A stretch of 64,000 nt of DNA from Echinarachnius parma (lineage: Eukaryota > Echinodermata > Echinoidea > Clypeasteroida > Echinarachniidae). The stretch spans positions 29,972 to 93,971 of the forward strand of contig JBAMJV010001848.1 of the NCBI GenBank assembly GCA_037951105.1, read 5' to 3'. Shown one piece after another: positions 50,001 to 57,574 of this stretch (its first letter is position 1; each line of letters begins with the position of its first letter). The position numbers and the translations under genes were made by a program. The notes beneath the pieces are model-generated. The model ran no database searches, was not told where the DNA came from, and was given only the letters and a program-made list of their open reading frames with translations.

Positions 50001-53000
50001 TCCCCAGCCTCACGCATGCGCGTCATATACAAGAGTAAACCCAATATCATGACAACTGCTAGATTTGTTGAAGATTTAAGCCAAATTGATTGGGAAAGAT
50101 TTTTACAAAATGGTGATGTTAATAATAGATTTAAAGTGTTTATGAAAATAATAACTTGCATATATAATAGATGTTTCCCATTTGTTGAACGTAAACAGAA
50201 ATGTACTAAGTATAAAAAGGCATGGTTTGATAGAAATATTTTTAAAATGTGTAATAAGAAAAATGCATTGTATTTAAAGTGTGTTAAAAATCCAAGTATC
50301 GTAAGAACGTGTTTACTGCATACAGAAATAGTATAGTAAATTCAGAAGTACGTCAAAAAAAGAGAAATTATATTATATGAACCAATTTAAAAATGCTCAA
50401 AATAATATGAAAGATACATGGAGAATTATAAACAAGCTTTTGAATAAAACAAGAGAAAAGATGCAGCTTCGCATTTTGCAGCCGAATGGACAGTTTATTT
50501 ATGATCAGCATGTCATTGCTGACACTTTTAATGACTTTTTTTAGTAGTATTGGCTCTGAAATAGTAGAACATATTGCACCTACATTATCACATTTTACAG
50601 ATTTTGTTTACCTCCAAATGATTATTCAAACTCTATGTTTTTAAAACCTGTACAGATATGTGATATTTTTGAAATTATAAATAATTTAAAAGCTGATAAA
50701 AGCCCAGGAAATGATGGCATTAGTATTAGTATTATAAAAAGGTGTATTATTCTTATTGTAAAACCATTGTGCAATATGTTTAATTTATCTATTGAAGATG
50801 GTGTGTTCCCAAACTGTCTAAAAATAGCACAAATTATTCCTATTCATAAAGGGGGTAGCAAGGATACCTTAACTAACTATAGACCAATTTCTTTGTTATG
50901 TGTGTTTTCTAAAATATTTGAAAAATTGATTTATAAACAATTGATGGATTATTTAATAAAGAAAGATATTTTATATATGAAACAATTTGGTTTTAAACAA
51001 GGGCATTCCTCTTACATGGCTCTCATGGAATTTACAAATACAATATCAGAAGCTTTTGAAGAAAAAAATATATTACTTGGATTGTGTTTAGACTTGTCAA
51101 AGGCATTTGATTGCATTGATCATAGTATTTTAATTAAAAAGATTGAATGTTATGCTATAAGAGGCATTGCCCTAAATTGGTTTCGAAGCTATTTATGTAA
51201 TCGAGTGCAATATGTGTCTATTGGAAATGAATCGTCTAGTTATCGTGATGTAAATATTGGTGTACCCCAGGGTTCTGTATTAGGACCCTTATTATTTATT
51301 TTGTATGTGAATGATTTACAATTTGCTAGTGCCATTCTCCAAACTCTTGTTTTTGCAGATGATACTAATATCTTTTTATCTGGTAATGATGTGAATAGTC
51401 TGTGTTTAACTTTTAATAATGAGCTTCGCTCAGTCAGTAATTGATTCCTTGCTTAAATTAAATGTTGATAAAACTTGTTGTATGCTTTTTAAACCTAAAC
51501 ATAAGATCATTGTAAGATCAAAATGATGTGAATATACACTACTAAAAAAAAGTTAAGGATCACTCTTTATTTTGTGTATAATTTTAAAATGACATATTTT
51601 ACTCCTGAATGACCTCAAACCCACTGTAATCAATATCACATGTGGTTCAGTTGTTGCATAATGTCTCTTGCATCATTTTTGTATTCCAATGAGGACACCA
51701 TCTAGTCAAATAAAAAAATGAAAGAACTAGGTAAGACTTCACTCATAGCTTGGAAAAAAGTTAAGAAAAAAGTGATCCTTAACTTTTTTTGAGTAGTATA
51801 TGTATAAACTTGTGTAAGATTCCACTTGTTAAATCAACAAAGCGTTTAGGTATTGTAATAGACGATAAACTCTCATGGAAGGAACACATAGGTAGCCTAT
51901 GTGCAAAAGTAAGACAAGGAATTGGTGCAATAACTAGTCTTAAGGACATTTTACCACTTTACCATTCTTGTTAAGTTATATCAAACTATGATTTTGCCAC
52001 ACCTTACTTACTGCAACATAATTTGGGAAAATTGTGCAATGTCTCACTTAAGTAAACTTATAACTCTTCAAAAATATGCAATAAGAATTATTACAAACTC
52101 CAAGCCTCGTGCACATACAGAACCATTATTTAAAAAAAACTTAAGTTGTTGAAATTGTGTGATTTGTATATTATTCAGACTGCTCGTTTTATGTATCTTT
52201 TTAAAAATGAAAAATTACCAACATTATTTGATTCTTATTTTGTTCAGAATAAAAATATGATTAGGTATTCCACTAGACAATCTGAAGATTTTAGATTACC
52301 AAATTATAGATATGAATTTTCAAGAAGCACCATAAAATACTCTGGCCCAAATACATGGAATTGCCTCCCAAAGTCACAAACCCAATGCACTTCACTACCA
52401 ATGTTCACTCGTCAACTAAAAGTAAATATTATTATTTCATATACTTAATTTTGCCTACCCATTTTTATAGCTAATACTTTATACAAAGCATCCCTCCACA
52501 TGTTGGTTTGTTTGTTTTTGTGTGTGTGATCAATGTGTTTATTCATTTTACTCAATGCATATTTACTGTTTTATGTTGCGGAGAGGAGCCTGAGATAGGT
52601 CAATGGCCTTTGTTCCTCCCTCCACACTGTGAATTTACTTCTTGTATTACCTTCTTTGTTATATTTGATGTATTTTACCTGTTGTATTGCTGTTATACAT
52701 TGTTTTACCATGTATAATTTCTTTTTGTATGTTTTTTAATTCAAGTTGTGGAAATAAAATGAATTTGAATTTGAATTTGAATTGATTCCAAACTCGACTG
52801 ACATGTTGTGTACAAGCGAAAAAGCATTCCATTTCAATCATAAATATCTCCATAGTTATGGAGACATTTAAAACCTCAAAAACCCGTTTCTCTCTTCTGT
52901 TATGCCATAAGCCAAACAAAAAGGGTATGAGAGAAATGTGAAAACTCGAATTAAATTTGGCTGAATTCGACAAAGTTAATGGTTCGAAAGAAATATAAAT

Positions 53001-53630
53001 GTCGACTACATGTGGCGTTTGAGCAGCCCAATACCTGGTGGTGTCACCTTCATATTTAAATGTGTAACACATGATTGTTCTCGAAGCGACAATTACCCCT
53101 TATTCGCGGCGTTTCGAGTACATTTTCAGCAAATTGTATTCCATTTTAAAGACCCTGTCCCCTTTTGCCAGCTGCGAGATTATAGTCTTATATGAAATAA
53201 TCCGTCACCGTGGAGTTATATTAATTGTAAGACCTCAAAATAATAAAAGAACGGTCCGTCCTTTTATTCTGATTTACGAGCCTTCGCTTGTGTATAGTTT
53301 CGCTCACATGAGTTGTCAGCGTGGTGCGGCAAGTCCATATCCGCAAGTTAAATCAATTTAACCAATATGTCCCAAAAATTCGATATGACTGTATTTCTTT
53401 TTTAACTTTTAGCCTACCTGCAGTTTTGCGATTCGATCTTGAAGCATCTCGATCTGGTCTTGGTCGGACAGTGTCGGTTGGTCGTCATCGAAGTCGGGCG
53501 AAGTCGGATCTAGGCTGGGATCTGAACCTGATGACAGCGAAACGGCTTCGACGCCACCGGGTGGGTTGGTAACGAAATCGGCAACGAGCACGAGGGCCAC
53601 GGAGAGGGCAAGCTTAAAGCCAATCGCCAT
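37538..53630 (-). CDS. Short-chain collagen C4-like secreted protein, complete 5-exon gene (405 aa)
   Basis: Exons 53630-53418, 44159-43907, 42949-42836, 39809-39663 and 38028-37538 join to 1218 nt, which is 405 codons plus stop. The joins are phase 0,1,1,1 and every intron is GT-AG. The protein has a signal peptide (about residues 1-25), an acidic Ser/Asp/Pro stretch, a short heptad-like segment (IEMLQDRIAKLQ, to 71), a Gly/Pro/Tyr-rich linker, CFLC then eight Gly-X-Y triplets (164-187), and a C-terminal domain with YTRWGK, GANYLCLP, VCAVC, FICVD and a final YVDGHELTCAVC. That C-terminal layout is the one databases call short-chain collagen C4-like, after the sponge protein. Such proteins are secreted matrix-type molecules, expected to trimerise. 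Introns are 9258, 957, 3026 and 1634 nt and carry transposons. An extra phase-symmetric exon cannot be excluded. A candidate AATAAA on the minus strand lies near 37101-37096, inside a MITE. Confidence 0.86.
38641..39079. mobile_element. Inverted-repeat element in collagen-like gene intron 4
   Basis: GGCGCGAGCAGCTACGCCGC at the left and its inverted partner ending at 39079 agree for about 50 bp, through TAGCTA.CCGGTG and GAGTGGAGAGTATC. A second inner palindrome (CGAGTGGATGTATGGTGGCT near 38865 against AGCCATCATACATCCACTCG near 38955) makes the whole unit strongly foldable. Confidence 0.75.
39663..39809 (-). CDS. Collagen-like gene exon 4 (Pro-rich hinge and start of C-terminal domain)
   Basis: This is a 147-nt phase 1-1 exon between an acceptor ending GCATGTAG and a GTAATT donor. 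It encodes a Ser/Thr/Pro-rich hinge with a possible N-glycosylation site (NCTG). It then opens the C-terminal domain with GGAVYTRWGKSECADGAELIYT. The YxRWG...C...GAELxYxG pattern is the usual beginning of this family's C-terminal domain, and exon 5 completes it without a break. Confidence 0.87.
39990..41430 (+). mobile_element. Jockey-superfamily LINE fragment, 5'-truncated (in collagen-like gene intron 3)
   Basis: Reverse transcriptase blocks are EQAGFRPGKSTTGQLLNL, FEDISAANDTVHHQRLL (motif A), QKNGLPQGGVLAPTLYN (motif B) and FIYAYDTCIT, where the YADD motif C has become YAYD. After a shift at about 40560-40620 another frame carries LRANPYKTQVCVFHLTNKQ and PVYLGVKLTLSHKKHIEKT. A stop and a third segment follow (AAYACPVWSRSAHVKKLDTT, GCLKPTRVEELYHLAGI), and last NRMRTRMGRCKVNMARWGF with a CECGETQTMDHILQC zinc-finger-like end at 41225-41428. 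No endonuclease is seen. At least three frame breaks. It lies opposite to the host gene. Confidence 0.8.
42141..42567 (+). mobile_element. MITE family 2, copy 2 (in collagen-like gene intron 3)
   Basis: TTAAAGGGGACCACCGG at the left and GGTGGTACCCTTTAA at the right, with TTAA at both boundaries. It lies in intron 3 of the collagen-like gene and shows the family without the central palindrome. Confidence 0.8.
42836..42949 (-). CDS. Collagen-like gene exon 3 (Gly-X-Y triplets)
   Basis: This is a 114-nt phase 1-1 exon. It encodes QCFLCPA and then eight uninterrupted collagen triplets (GTP GPA GPP GPN GQP GRD GRD GRD), ending ASLTSP. The CxxC just before the triplets could be an interchain disulphide knot, which is an inference from fibril-associated and short-chain collagens. 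The acceptor is TTATCCAG and the donor GTAAAC. Eight triplets is short even for this family, so the helix would be only a few nanometres long. Confidence 0.85.
43055..43385 (-). mobile_element. MITE family 3, inverted partial copy (in collagen-like gene intron 2)
   Basis: TTAAAGGGATAATTGAGTTT starts the copy. The body (ATGTGATGTTTCGTTGAAAT, GAGAGATAATCAATAACTAT) is the reverse complement of the middle and right part of the 35562-36089 copy. The far end is not seen. It sits inside the 957-nt intron 2 and accounts for about a third of it. Confidence 0.7.
43907..44159 (-). CDS. Collagen-like gene exon 2 (linker)
   Basis: This exon runs from AGC at 44159, after a pyrimidine-rich acceptor ending TATAG, to a GTATGA donor after 43907. 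It encodes residues 72-155 and one base of 156. The first part (SDVSDIVRSFSALAIVAKH) continues the helical segment of exon 1. A charged Arg/Asp stretch and a Gly/Ser/Pro/Tyr linker (YPGYLGPYGGPNYS) follow. Phase 0 at the start and phase 1 at the end fit both neighbours exactly. Confidence 0.82.
44401..44595 (-). repeat. 3' LTR of the LTR retrotransposon
   Basis: 195 bp, TGTTAAATAAGGGATCC ... CAATATCATGACA on the plus strand, identical by eye to the copy at 49860-50054. A polypurine tract abuts it at 44596. Confidence 0.9.
44596..44608 (-). promoter_or_regulatory. Polypurine tract of the LTR retrotransposon
   Basis: On the minus strand AAGAGAAGGGGGA abuts the 3' LTR, the standard place for second-strand priming in LTR elements. 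It independently fixes the element's direction. Confidence 0.75.
45036..45260 (+). repeat. Dispersed-repeat-like segment inside the LTR element
   Basis: TTACCCACGCCGATGAAATC, GGCAGGGGGTTATGTAAAGG, then a GTTT/T-rich run, then CTAGAGAACGGGTGAACGG and CACCAAATTTTCAGGGAATG. It looks like a mobile repeat unrelated to the LTR element. I cannot name its family, and its exact ends are not visible. Confidence 0.4.
46056..46376. repeat. Minisatellite, about 25-bp unit AACACTGAACCAGTGTGAACC
   Basis: About a dozen imperfect units of the form ATAACACTGAACCAGTGTG + AACCTC follow one another. Each unit contains a short palindrome, CACTG-AAC-CAGTG. The array lies inside the LTR retrotransposon, next to the protease region. 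Unit length varies (units with an extra CAGTAAC, and shorter TGCACTCC units), which is typical of replication slippage. Confidence 0.85.
46321..46710 (-). CDS. Retropepsin-like protease of the LTR retrotransposon
   Basis: The reading KVDTGAQVNILP contains the DTG active-site triad of retroviral-type aspartic proteases, followed by hydrophobic strands and a second core segment ending GPAILGLSSS, like the ILG loop of the family. It follows gag in element order. Its downstream end merges with the minisatellite at 46056-46376. Confidence 0.78.
   Translation of the reverse strand: MKVDTGAQVNILPTRIFKQVYPEQMGTVGHPIKSFLAQRKTTLLAYNGTQIPQHGSVSLPCKFEDGDWVMTTFYVVDANGPAILGLSSSREMKLVTMRVHRLDADVSETRRISRFTLVQCYEVHTGSVL
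46827..47756 (-). CDS. Gag-like protein of the LTR retrotransposon
   Basis: A 309-residue Gag-type protein. The N-terminal and central part is helical capsid-like sequence (FDWNSPDRDQVFKDFKQLSN, VDDFLLRCKAKASKC). Two zinc knuckles follow: a variant CRFCGTQHRPTEC and a standard CGACGQKGHWRKC. After them comes an eight-residue tandem repeat (RDNSSYNS) and a basic tail. The order is the one used by Ty3/Gypsy Gags of invertebrates. Confidence 0.8.
   Translation of the reverse strand: MATPIPTPLFDWNSPDRDQVFKDFKQLSNMWFRVKNIPKEEQFNYIIMWSGRDGLRMFNTWNLDDSQCANPETIWTLFADQVQPRENVRIHRLEFQKFRQDVAESVDDFLLRCKAKASKCRFSARDNADQSKDDGMDDRMIDILIAGFVYPEVQKELLSRDAKLTLEEAIDVARAHEASTNHMKQLQSLDQADIHTVQEQRTAKACRFCGTQHRPTECPAYRSTCGACGQKGHWRKCCPNTRQTRDNSSYNSRDNSSYNSRDNSSYEKKTAPWPRPRKGVNGEGQNRTRDIHPVIFQENDDVLTAYPWS
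48484..48685. repeat. Short tandem repeat (units of 50-66 bp) in the LTR element leader
   Basis: Units begin at 48484, 48535, 48601 and 48661 with CAGCACGTCACGCCG-like strings followed by TTGATCACCCGGCACGTCT. The array is GC-richer than its surroundings and lies in the untranslated leader of the LTR element. Confidence 0.7.
49842..49859 (-). promoter_or_regulatory. Primer-binding site of the LTR retrotransposon
   Basis: Directly inside the 5' LTR the minus strand reads TGGTGGCAGCGGCGGGAT. It starts TGG, complementary to the CCA end of a tRNA, and resembles the site for tRNA-Leu (TGGTGTCAGGAGTGGGAT) with a few differences. The tRNA assignment is an inference. Confidence 0.65.
49860..50054 (-). 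repeat. 5' LTR of the LTR retrotransposon
   Basis: The same 195-bp sequence as at 44401-44595. At its outer edge the target duplication ACTGC runs directly into the interrupted LINE. At its inner edge is the primer-binding site. Confidence 0.9.
50635..51444 (+). pseudogene. LINE reverse transcriptase domain (long open stretch)
   Basis: These 269 codons cover most of the reverse transcriptase: LKADKSPGNDGIS, IAQIIPIHKGGSKDTLTNYR, PISLLCVFSKIFEKLI, LCLDLSKAFDCIDHS (motif A), GVPQGSVLGPLLFILYVNDL (motif B) and VFADDTNIF (motif C, FADD variant, both Asp kept). The catalytic set is intact here, unlike in the other two LINEs of the window. The stop at 51442 falls before the thumb, which resumes in another frame as KLNVDKTCCMLFK. 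The ATG at 50635 is internal. Confidence 0.82.
51537..51798. mobile_element. Mariner-type MITE (262 bp) inside the LINE
   Basis: The 28-bp terminal inverted repeats read YACTACTMAAAAAAAGTT followed by AAGGATCACT, with two differences between ends. TA lies on each side (51535-51536 and 51799-51800), the usual Tc1/mariner target duplication. The LINE reading resumes straight after it. No coding capacity. Confidence 0.82.
52784..53417 (-). other. Collagen-like gene intron 1, proximal part
   Basis: AT-rich intron sequence without recognised repeats. CCATAAGCCAAACAAAAAGG and AGAGAAATGTGAAAACTCGA near 52905-52950 resemble CCATAAGCAAAACAAC..AGAGAAATGTGGAAGCTC inside the MITE at 36819-37196, so a related element may be buried here. 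Confidence 0.45.
53418..53630 (-). CDS. Collagen-like gene exon 1 (signal peptide, coiled-coil start)
   Basis: This exon encodes 71 residues. The start chosen is the ATG at 53630, because it opens directly on a classical signal peptide (MAIGFKLALSVALVLVADF). An in-frame ATG further upstream would put a hydrophobic, leader-like run ahead of it. After the predicted cleavage comes a Ser/Asp/Pro-rich acidic stretch, then QIEMLQDRIAKLQ, which has coiled-coil spacing and could register a trimer. The exon ends CTGCAG at 53418 before a GTAGGC donor, phase 0. Confidence 0.85.
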
Positions 53631-53700
53631 CTTGAAAGAGAACACAGGGAGTCCCGGTACAAAGTTATAGAGCCGAAAGAGAGATTGGAGAAAAATCAAA

Positions 53701-53710
53701 TTAATATATA
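53701..53710 (-). promoter_or_regulatory. Candidate TATA box of the collagen-like gene
   Basis: On the minus strand TATATATTAA lies about 70-80 bp upstream of the ATG at 53630. A start about 30 nt downstream would fall near 53675, in a pyrimidine-rich CTCCAATCT context, and would give a short 5' UTR of about 45 nt. This rests on sequence alone; TATA-like strings are common in AT-rich DNA. Confidence 0.35.
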
Positions 53711-54518
53711 AGACAATTGGTACATTACCTTGACGCACGGAATATTATTGTATCCGTTTTCCTAATTCTTCAATATGCCACCTAAAAGCACATAAGAGTG
53801 AAGAATCTAAAACTTACCACAAACTGTGGGAGAACTTTATTGAACAAAAAATCACGTCCGCTTGCCTTGCCTGCTAAATAGTAAATGTTTTAAAAATGCA
53901 TTAACGGTGTGGAAGTGGGCTTACTAGGGGCGTGTCATATTGTCACGTCGACAAAGATGATTGGAGAACGGTGACGTCATTTAAACCATCTGCGCACGCC
54001 TACGATTCTCTCGCAAGTTCACTTCCAGAATTGAAAACAACCCAAAACCAGATTTATTATGACAGATATTAATCTTAGAAGTTCATTCACCCAAAAAGTT
54101 CACAAAATAATGTTTGCGGCAAAATGTTTTGAGAATTTGAAAACTCATCTGCAAAAGAGGATTATTCATTAGTTCACTTTATCAAAGCGAAGAATTATGA
54201 TTTAAATTAAACAGCGAACGACTTCAAAATAGCAAGTAAAGGCAAAATGTATCAAAAGGGAAAAGATCCATAATTTTATTTTTTTATTATATGGGAACTT
54301 AAAAACTTAACAAAGAACTTCGTTTTAACCAACTGAAAATAAATATATTTACAAGAGTTTTGATTGAATATCAATTTATTATCAATTCAATAGAGGAGCG
54401 AGAGTATTAAAAACATCCAGGGGCTCTTAGTGCAATATATGAGACCAAGTGTGCACTTCCGGATATAAGCATGAATTTTGGCACACATAGTTTTGTTTTT
54501 GATAGCAGCAATTTTTTG

Positions 54519-54881
54519 TGGACGTGATGTGGCAAGATTGGTAGAGCGCGCGCTTTCCGATCGTGAGATCCCGAGTTCGAACCCTGTGTAGGCCCACTGC
54601 GTTTGTCCTTCAGCAAGACAATTAATCCACAACTGCTGCTCTCTACCCAGGTGTATGAATGGGTACCATGGTCGGGTGTTTATTAGCCTTAGCGCCATCA
54701 TCAGTGGCAGCTCGGCTATTATGCTCCCCGGTGATGTTAAAGTACGCATTATCACTGTGTGGGTTTAAAATGTACCTGATGATCATTGGGTAACGATAAT
54801 TAAATAATTATTCAAGCGCAGTAGAGTACATTTGTATATATTTATAGTAGATGCGCTATATAAATGTTCCTATTATTATTT
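54519..54881 (+). mobile_element. tRNA-derived SINE with conserved central core and LINE-like tail
   Basis: The head has an A box (TGGCAAGATTGGTAGAGCG) and a B box (GAGTTCGAACC, 54573-54583) with tRNA spacing. The core reads GTTTGTCCTTCAGCAAGACA, ATTAATCCACAACTGCTGCT and TGTATGAATGGGTACC, like the conserved central domains described in deuterostome and cnidarian SINEs. The tail GCGCTATATAAATGTTCC with (TTA)n resembles the 3' end of L2/CR1-type LINEs such as the one at 56393-59470, which suggests that lineage mobilises it. It is the best preserved copy in the window. Confidence 0.8.
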
Positions 54882-56196
54882 AGCATGTCTCATTCTTGGC
54901 CGCCAAATTGAAATTTAAAATGGCCGCCATGTGGCAGGTATTTTCTTCAATATTTCAGAAACTATAACAGCTTGAGAGTTAAAAAGTAGAAGCCACCTTT
55001 AAAGGCAAATATGCGTGGGTTAAAATGGGTAGTCAGCAAAATCCAACTCGCACTCCACCGTAGTCTCCCGAGGTAAACTCACGATGTGTGTTGGATCGAT
55101 TTAGAACACGGGCCTTCATATGAAATTGCATGCAGTACACAGCTGGTAAACTGTACATTGCTCGAGCTGTCCCCTGAGCTGAGGCAATACAGCGCTGATA
55201 AAATCGCAGCGGCACTTTGATGACCGTCGGTTGAGCGCGTTGCGTTATACTTTCGCTCGTAAAAATCTCTGACAAGGAGTACCTAATTGGTAAACAAACA
55301 TTCCGAACTCGATGCATTTTCGACTCGCTTATTCGTGAACTGGGATAGTTTGCGATCGCAACTTATAACTGAACAAAGGGGGATTACGTACCGTGCGTAA
55401 AAGTGCGCAATATGGATTCGTGCATCTGAAATACCGATCTGAATTGCCTTTAATGTCAAGATGGCCGCTATGGGAAGTCTAATTTCAACCTTATATATCT
55501 GAAACTAAAAAAGCGACAAAGTTTATTCCACTAACTATGCCCGAATGACATGGACTGCCTTTGAAAGACCGCAAGATGCACCAAAAATTAGTTTGGACGC
55601 AATTTAGCATGCCCCAATTGGCCCATATCTTGAATTTCAAAATGGCTGCCTTCTTGAAATGCAAGATTGCTACCATTTTATTGTTTTTAAGAAGCTAGAT
55701 CCAGGTGATGTGTCGACTCCGGAGATGGGTTAGCCAGGATCAGACCAGTCGTGGGCAGGGTGGTTGGGTAAGATTGTCTACAAGGGGGACAAATCTAGTC
55801 TAGGATTTAAACCAAACAAAAATTGTTTTTACTGCGTTTGCGTGCTAACTCTTGTGCCAGCCACAATGCTTTTTAACAGTTGTTACATTCGCCCACGGAT
55901 TTTTTGATTAATTGTTTGTTAATAATAATCAAAGAAACTAAACGGATCAAAGAGTAATAGACCGGCAGCCAGAGGGGTTTGTTGCACTGAAGAAAGAATC
56001 AAATTCTAAAAACATGAACATTAAGCGCAGAATCGAAAAAATTATTGAATAAATCAGTCAATCAATCAATCAATCAACAAAACTTTGAAAAAAAAAAGAA
56101 AAGAAAAAAAAAACGTTTTGAGGTAGAATCGAAACATTTCCATAGGCTATGGACATAAGTATACATAAGAACAAAAACTCGTAGAGCCAATGACCC
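54882..56196. other. No recognised gene
   Basis: Sequence with AAATGGCCGCCATGTGG and AAGATGGCCGCTATGGG-like words repeated at 54915, 55450 and 55635 (AAAATGGCTGCC), which hints at an old dispersed repeat. A short AATC run lies at 56060. Confidence 0.4.
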
Positions 56197-56570
56197 TTAA
56201 AGGGACAGTCCCTCGTTTACAAAACGTCTGAACAGTTTCCAGTTGACGGATGGGGATGAATGTAACACACACACAAAAATCAGATCGAACAGCCCTGTAA
56301 TTTGGATTCTACGAATGAAAAACGAATGCGTCCCTCCATCAAACTATATATCGGTCAATAAAGGAGTTTAACTGATTTAGCATAATATTACAAAAATAAT
56401 AATAATAATAATAGCTTGCATTTATAAAGCGCTTAATACAGGGTTTCTAAGCGCTGTTACAAGTAATAGTAATTACACAAAATAATGACATTAAATAGAA
56501 AATAAGTAATTGAACAATAATGTCATGTAATTTAAGTGAGACGATAGCGATTATATTATAAAAAATATGC

Positions 56571-57128
56571 TTAAATCGATCTAAATAAGTGGGTCTTGAG
56601 TTCAGTCTTGAATGAATCTAGTGTAGTGGAGGCACGGATGTGGACGGGAAGATTGTTCCAGAGAGTGGGTGTGGCAATTGAAAAGGCGCGTTTTCCATAA
56701 CGAGTGCGGGGGATGGGACCAGTATTGAATTCTAGATGGGCGGTGGATGACGAGCGAAGTACACGAGAAGAGGGTTGCATTTTGGGGATAAGTAATTCTG
56801 AGATATAGTTAGGGGCTAAGTCATGTTTAACTTTGTATGCAAGAGTGAGAACTTTAAATTGGATCCTTTGAGATACAGGGAGCCAGTGTAAGGAGCGCAG
56901 AACGGGAGTAATGTGATCGGATTTCTTTGTGCGGGAAACTAGACGGGCTGCTGAGTTCTGTATTCGCTGGAGGAGAGCAATGTGGGATTGAGGAAGGTTG
57001 ACGTAAAGACTGTTACAGTAATCAAGGTGAGAGGTGGTGAATGCATGAACCAGTCGTTCAGTGTACTTTGGTCCAAGTAGCGTCTCAGCTTTCCGATATT
57101 GTAGATTCCAAAGGCAGCGGAACGACAT
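56571..57128 (-). pseudogene. LINE C-terminal part (shifted frame)
   Basis: After a frameshift near 57060-57120 the C-terminal region continues: TLLGPKYTERLVHAFTTSHL, DYCNSLYVNLP, LQRIQNSAARLVSRTKK, ITPVLRSLHWLPVSQRI and WNNLPVHIRAS. These blocks are standard for L2/CR1-type proteins. The first dozen codons of this open frame are out-of-frame shadow. Confidence 0.8.
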
Positions 57129-57574
57129 GTGTTCTTGATGTGTTGTTTGAGGGTTAACTGGTTATCGAGGGTGACTCCGAGATCTCTAACTGTCTTTGAA
57201 GGGGTGATGTTGTCATGGACTATACTGATGTGTGCGATAGGTTGAGGTGTGCGGAACTGTGAGGTGACATGGAGTACTTCAGTTTTAGATGCGTTTAGCT
57301 GCAAACTGTTCTGGCTTGACCATGTCTGGATGTCAGCAACACAGTCGGAAAGCTGCTTTAATGACTCTGTGTGTGCACCCTGCTTTAATATGACGTAAAG
57401 ATGTGTGTCGTTAGCGTATACCGCGTGATGAACACCTTGATGTGCTTTGATGATGTCGCCTAGAGGTCCAGTGTATAAAATGAATTCCAGCGGTCCCATG
57501 ACCGATCCTTGTGGAACTCCAGATAATCAAGGAGATGGTTTGGAAAAGGATTCGTTCACTTTTATAACTTGAGT

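Larger units (their letters stand above)
44401..50054 (-). mobile_element. LTR retrotransposon (probably Ty3/Gypsy type), young insertion, not whole
   Basis: Two 195-bp LTRs (44401-44595 and 49860-50054) are identical as read and are flanked by a perfect 5-bp target duplication, ACTGC (44396-44400 and 50055-50059). They start TG and end CA. Read on the minus strand, the order is LTR, primer-binding site, leader, gag, protease, polypurine tract, LTR. I recognise no reverse transcriptase, RNase H or integrase, so the copy is incomplete and could move only with help. Identical LTRs mean a very recent insertion. It lies in a LINE, itself in intron 1 of the collagen-like gene, in the same direction as that gene. 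Confidence 0.88.
50055..52783 (+). mobile_element. CR1/L2-group LINE, 5'-truncated (in collagen-like gene intron 1)
   Basis: The visible part starts with TARFVEDLSQIDWERF, a linker segment between endonuclease and reverse transcriptase. The 27 bases left of the LTR element (44372-44398) read KREINDKNT in the same frame, so the LINE began further left and was split by that insertion. Reverse transcriptase blocks lie at 50635-51444. A mariner-type MITE interrupts it at 51537-51798. Then come KSTKRLGIVIDDKLSWKEHI (51837-51896) and, near the end, GPNTWNCLPKS. AATAAA at 52753 and a (GAATTT)n tail at 52761-52783 mark the 3' end. Several stops and shifts are present. Confidence 0.82.

Noticed and set aside
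49944-50336. Open frame that starts in the LTR and continues into LINE sequence
   Set aside because: A chance fusion at the insertion junction; the two parts belong to different elements.
54519-54600. tRNA gene
   Set aside because: A and B boxes are present, but the sequence does not close into a tRNA and is followed by a SINE core and tail.
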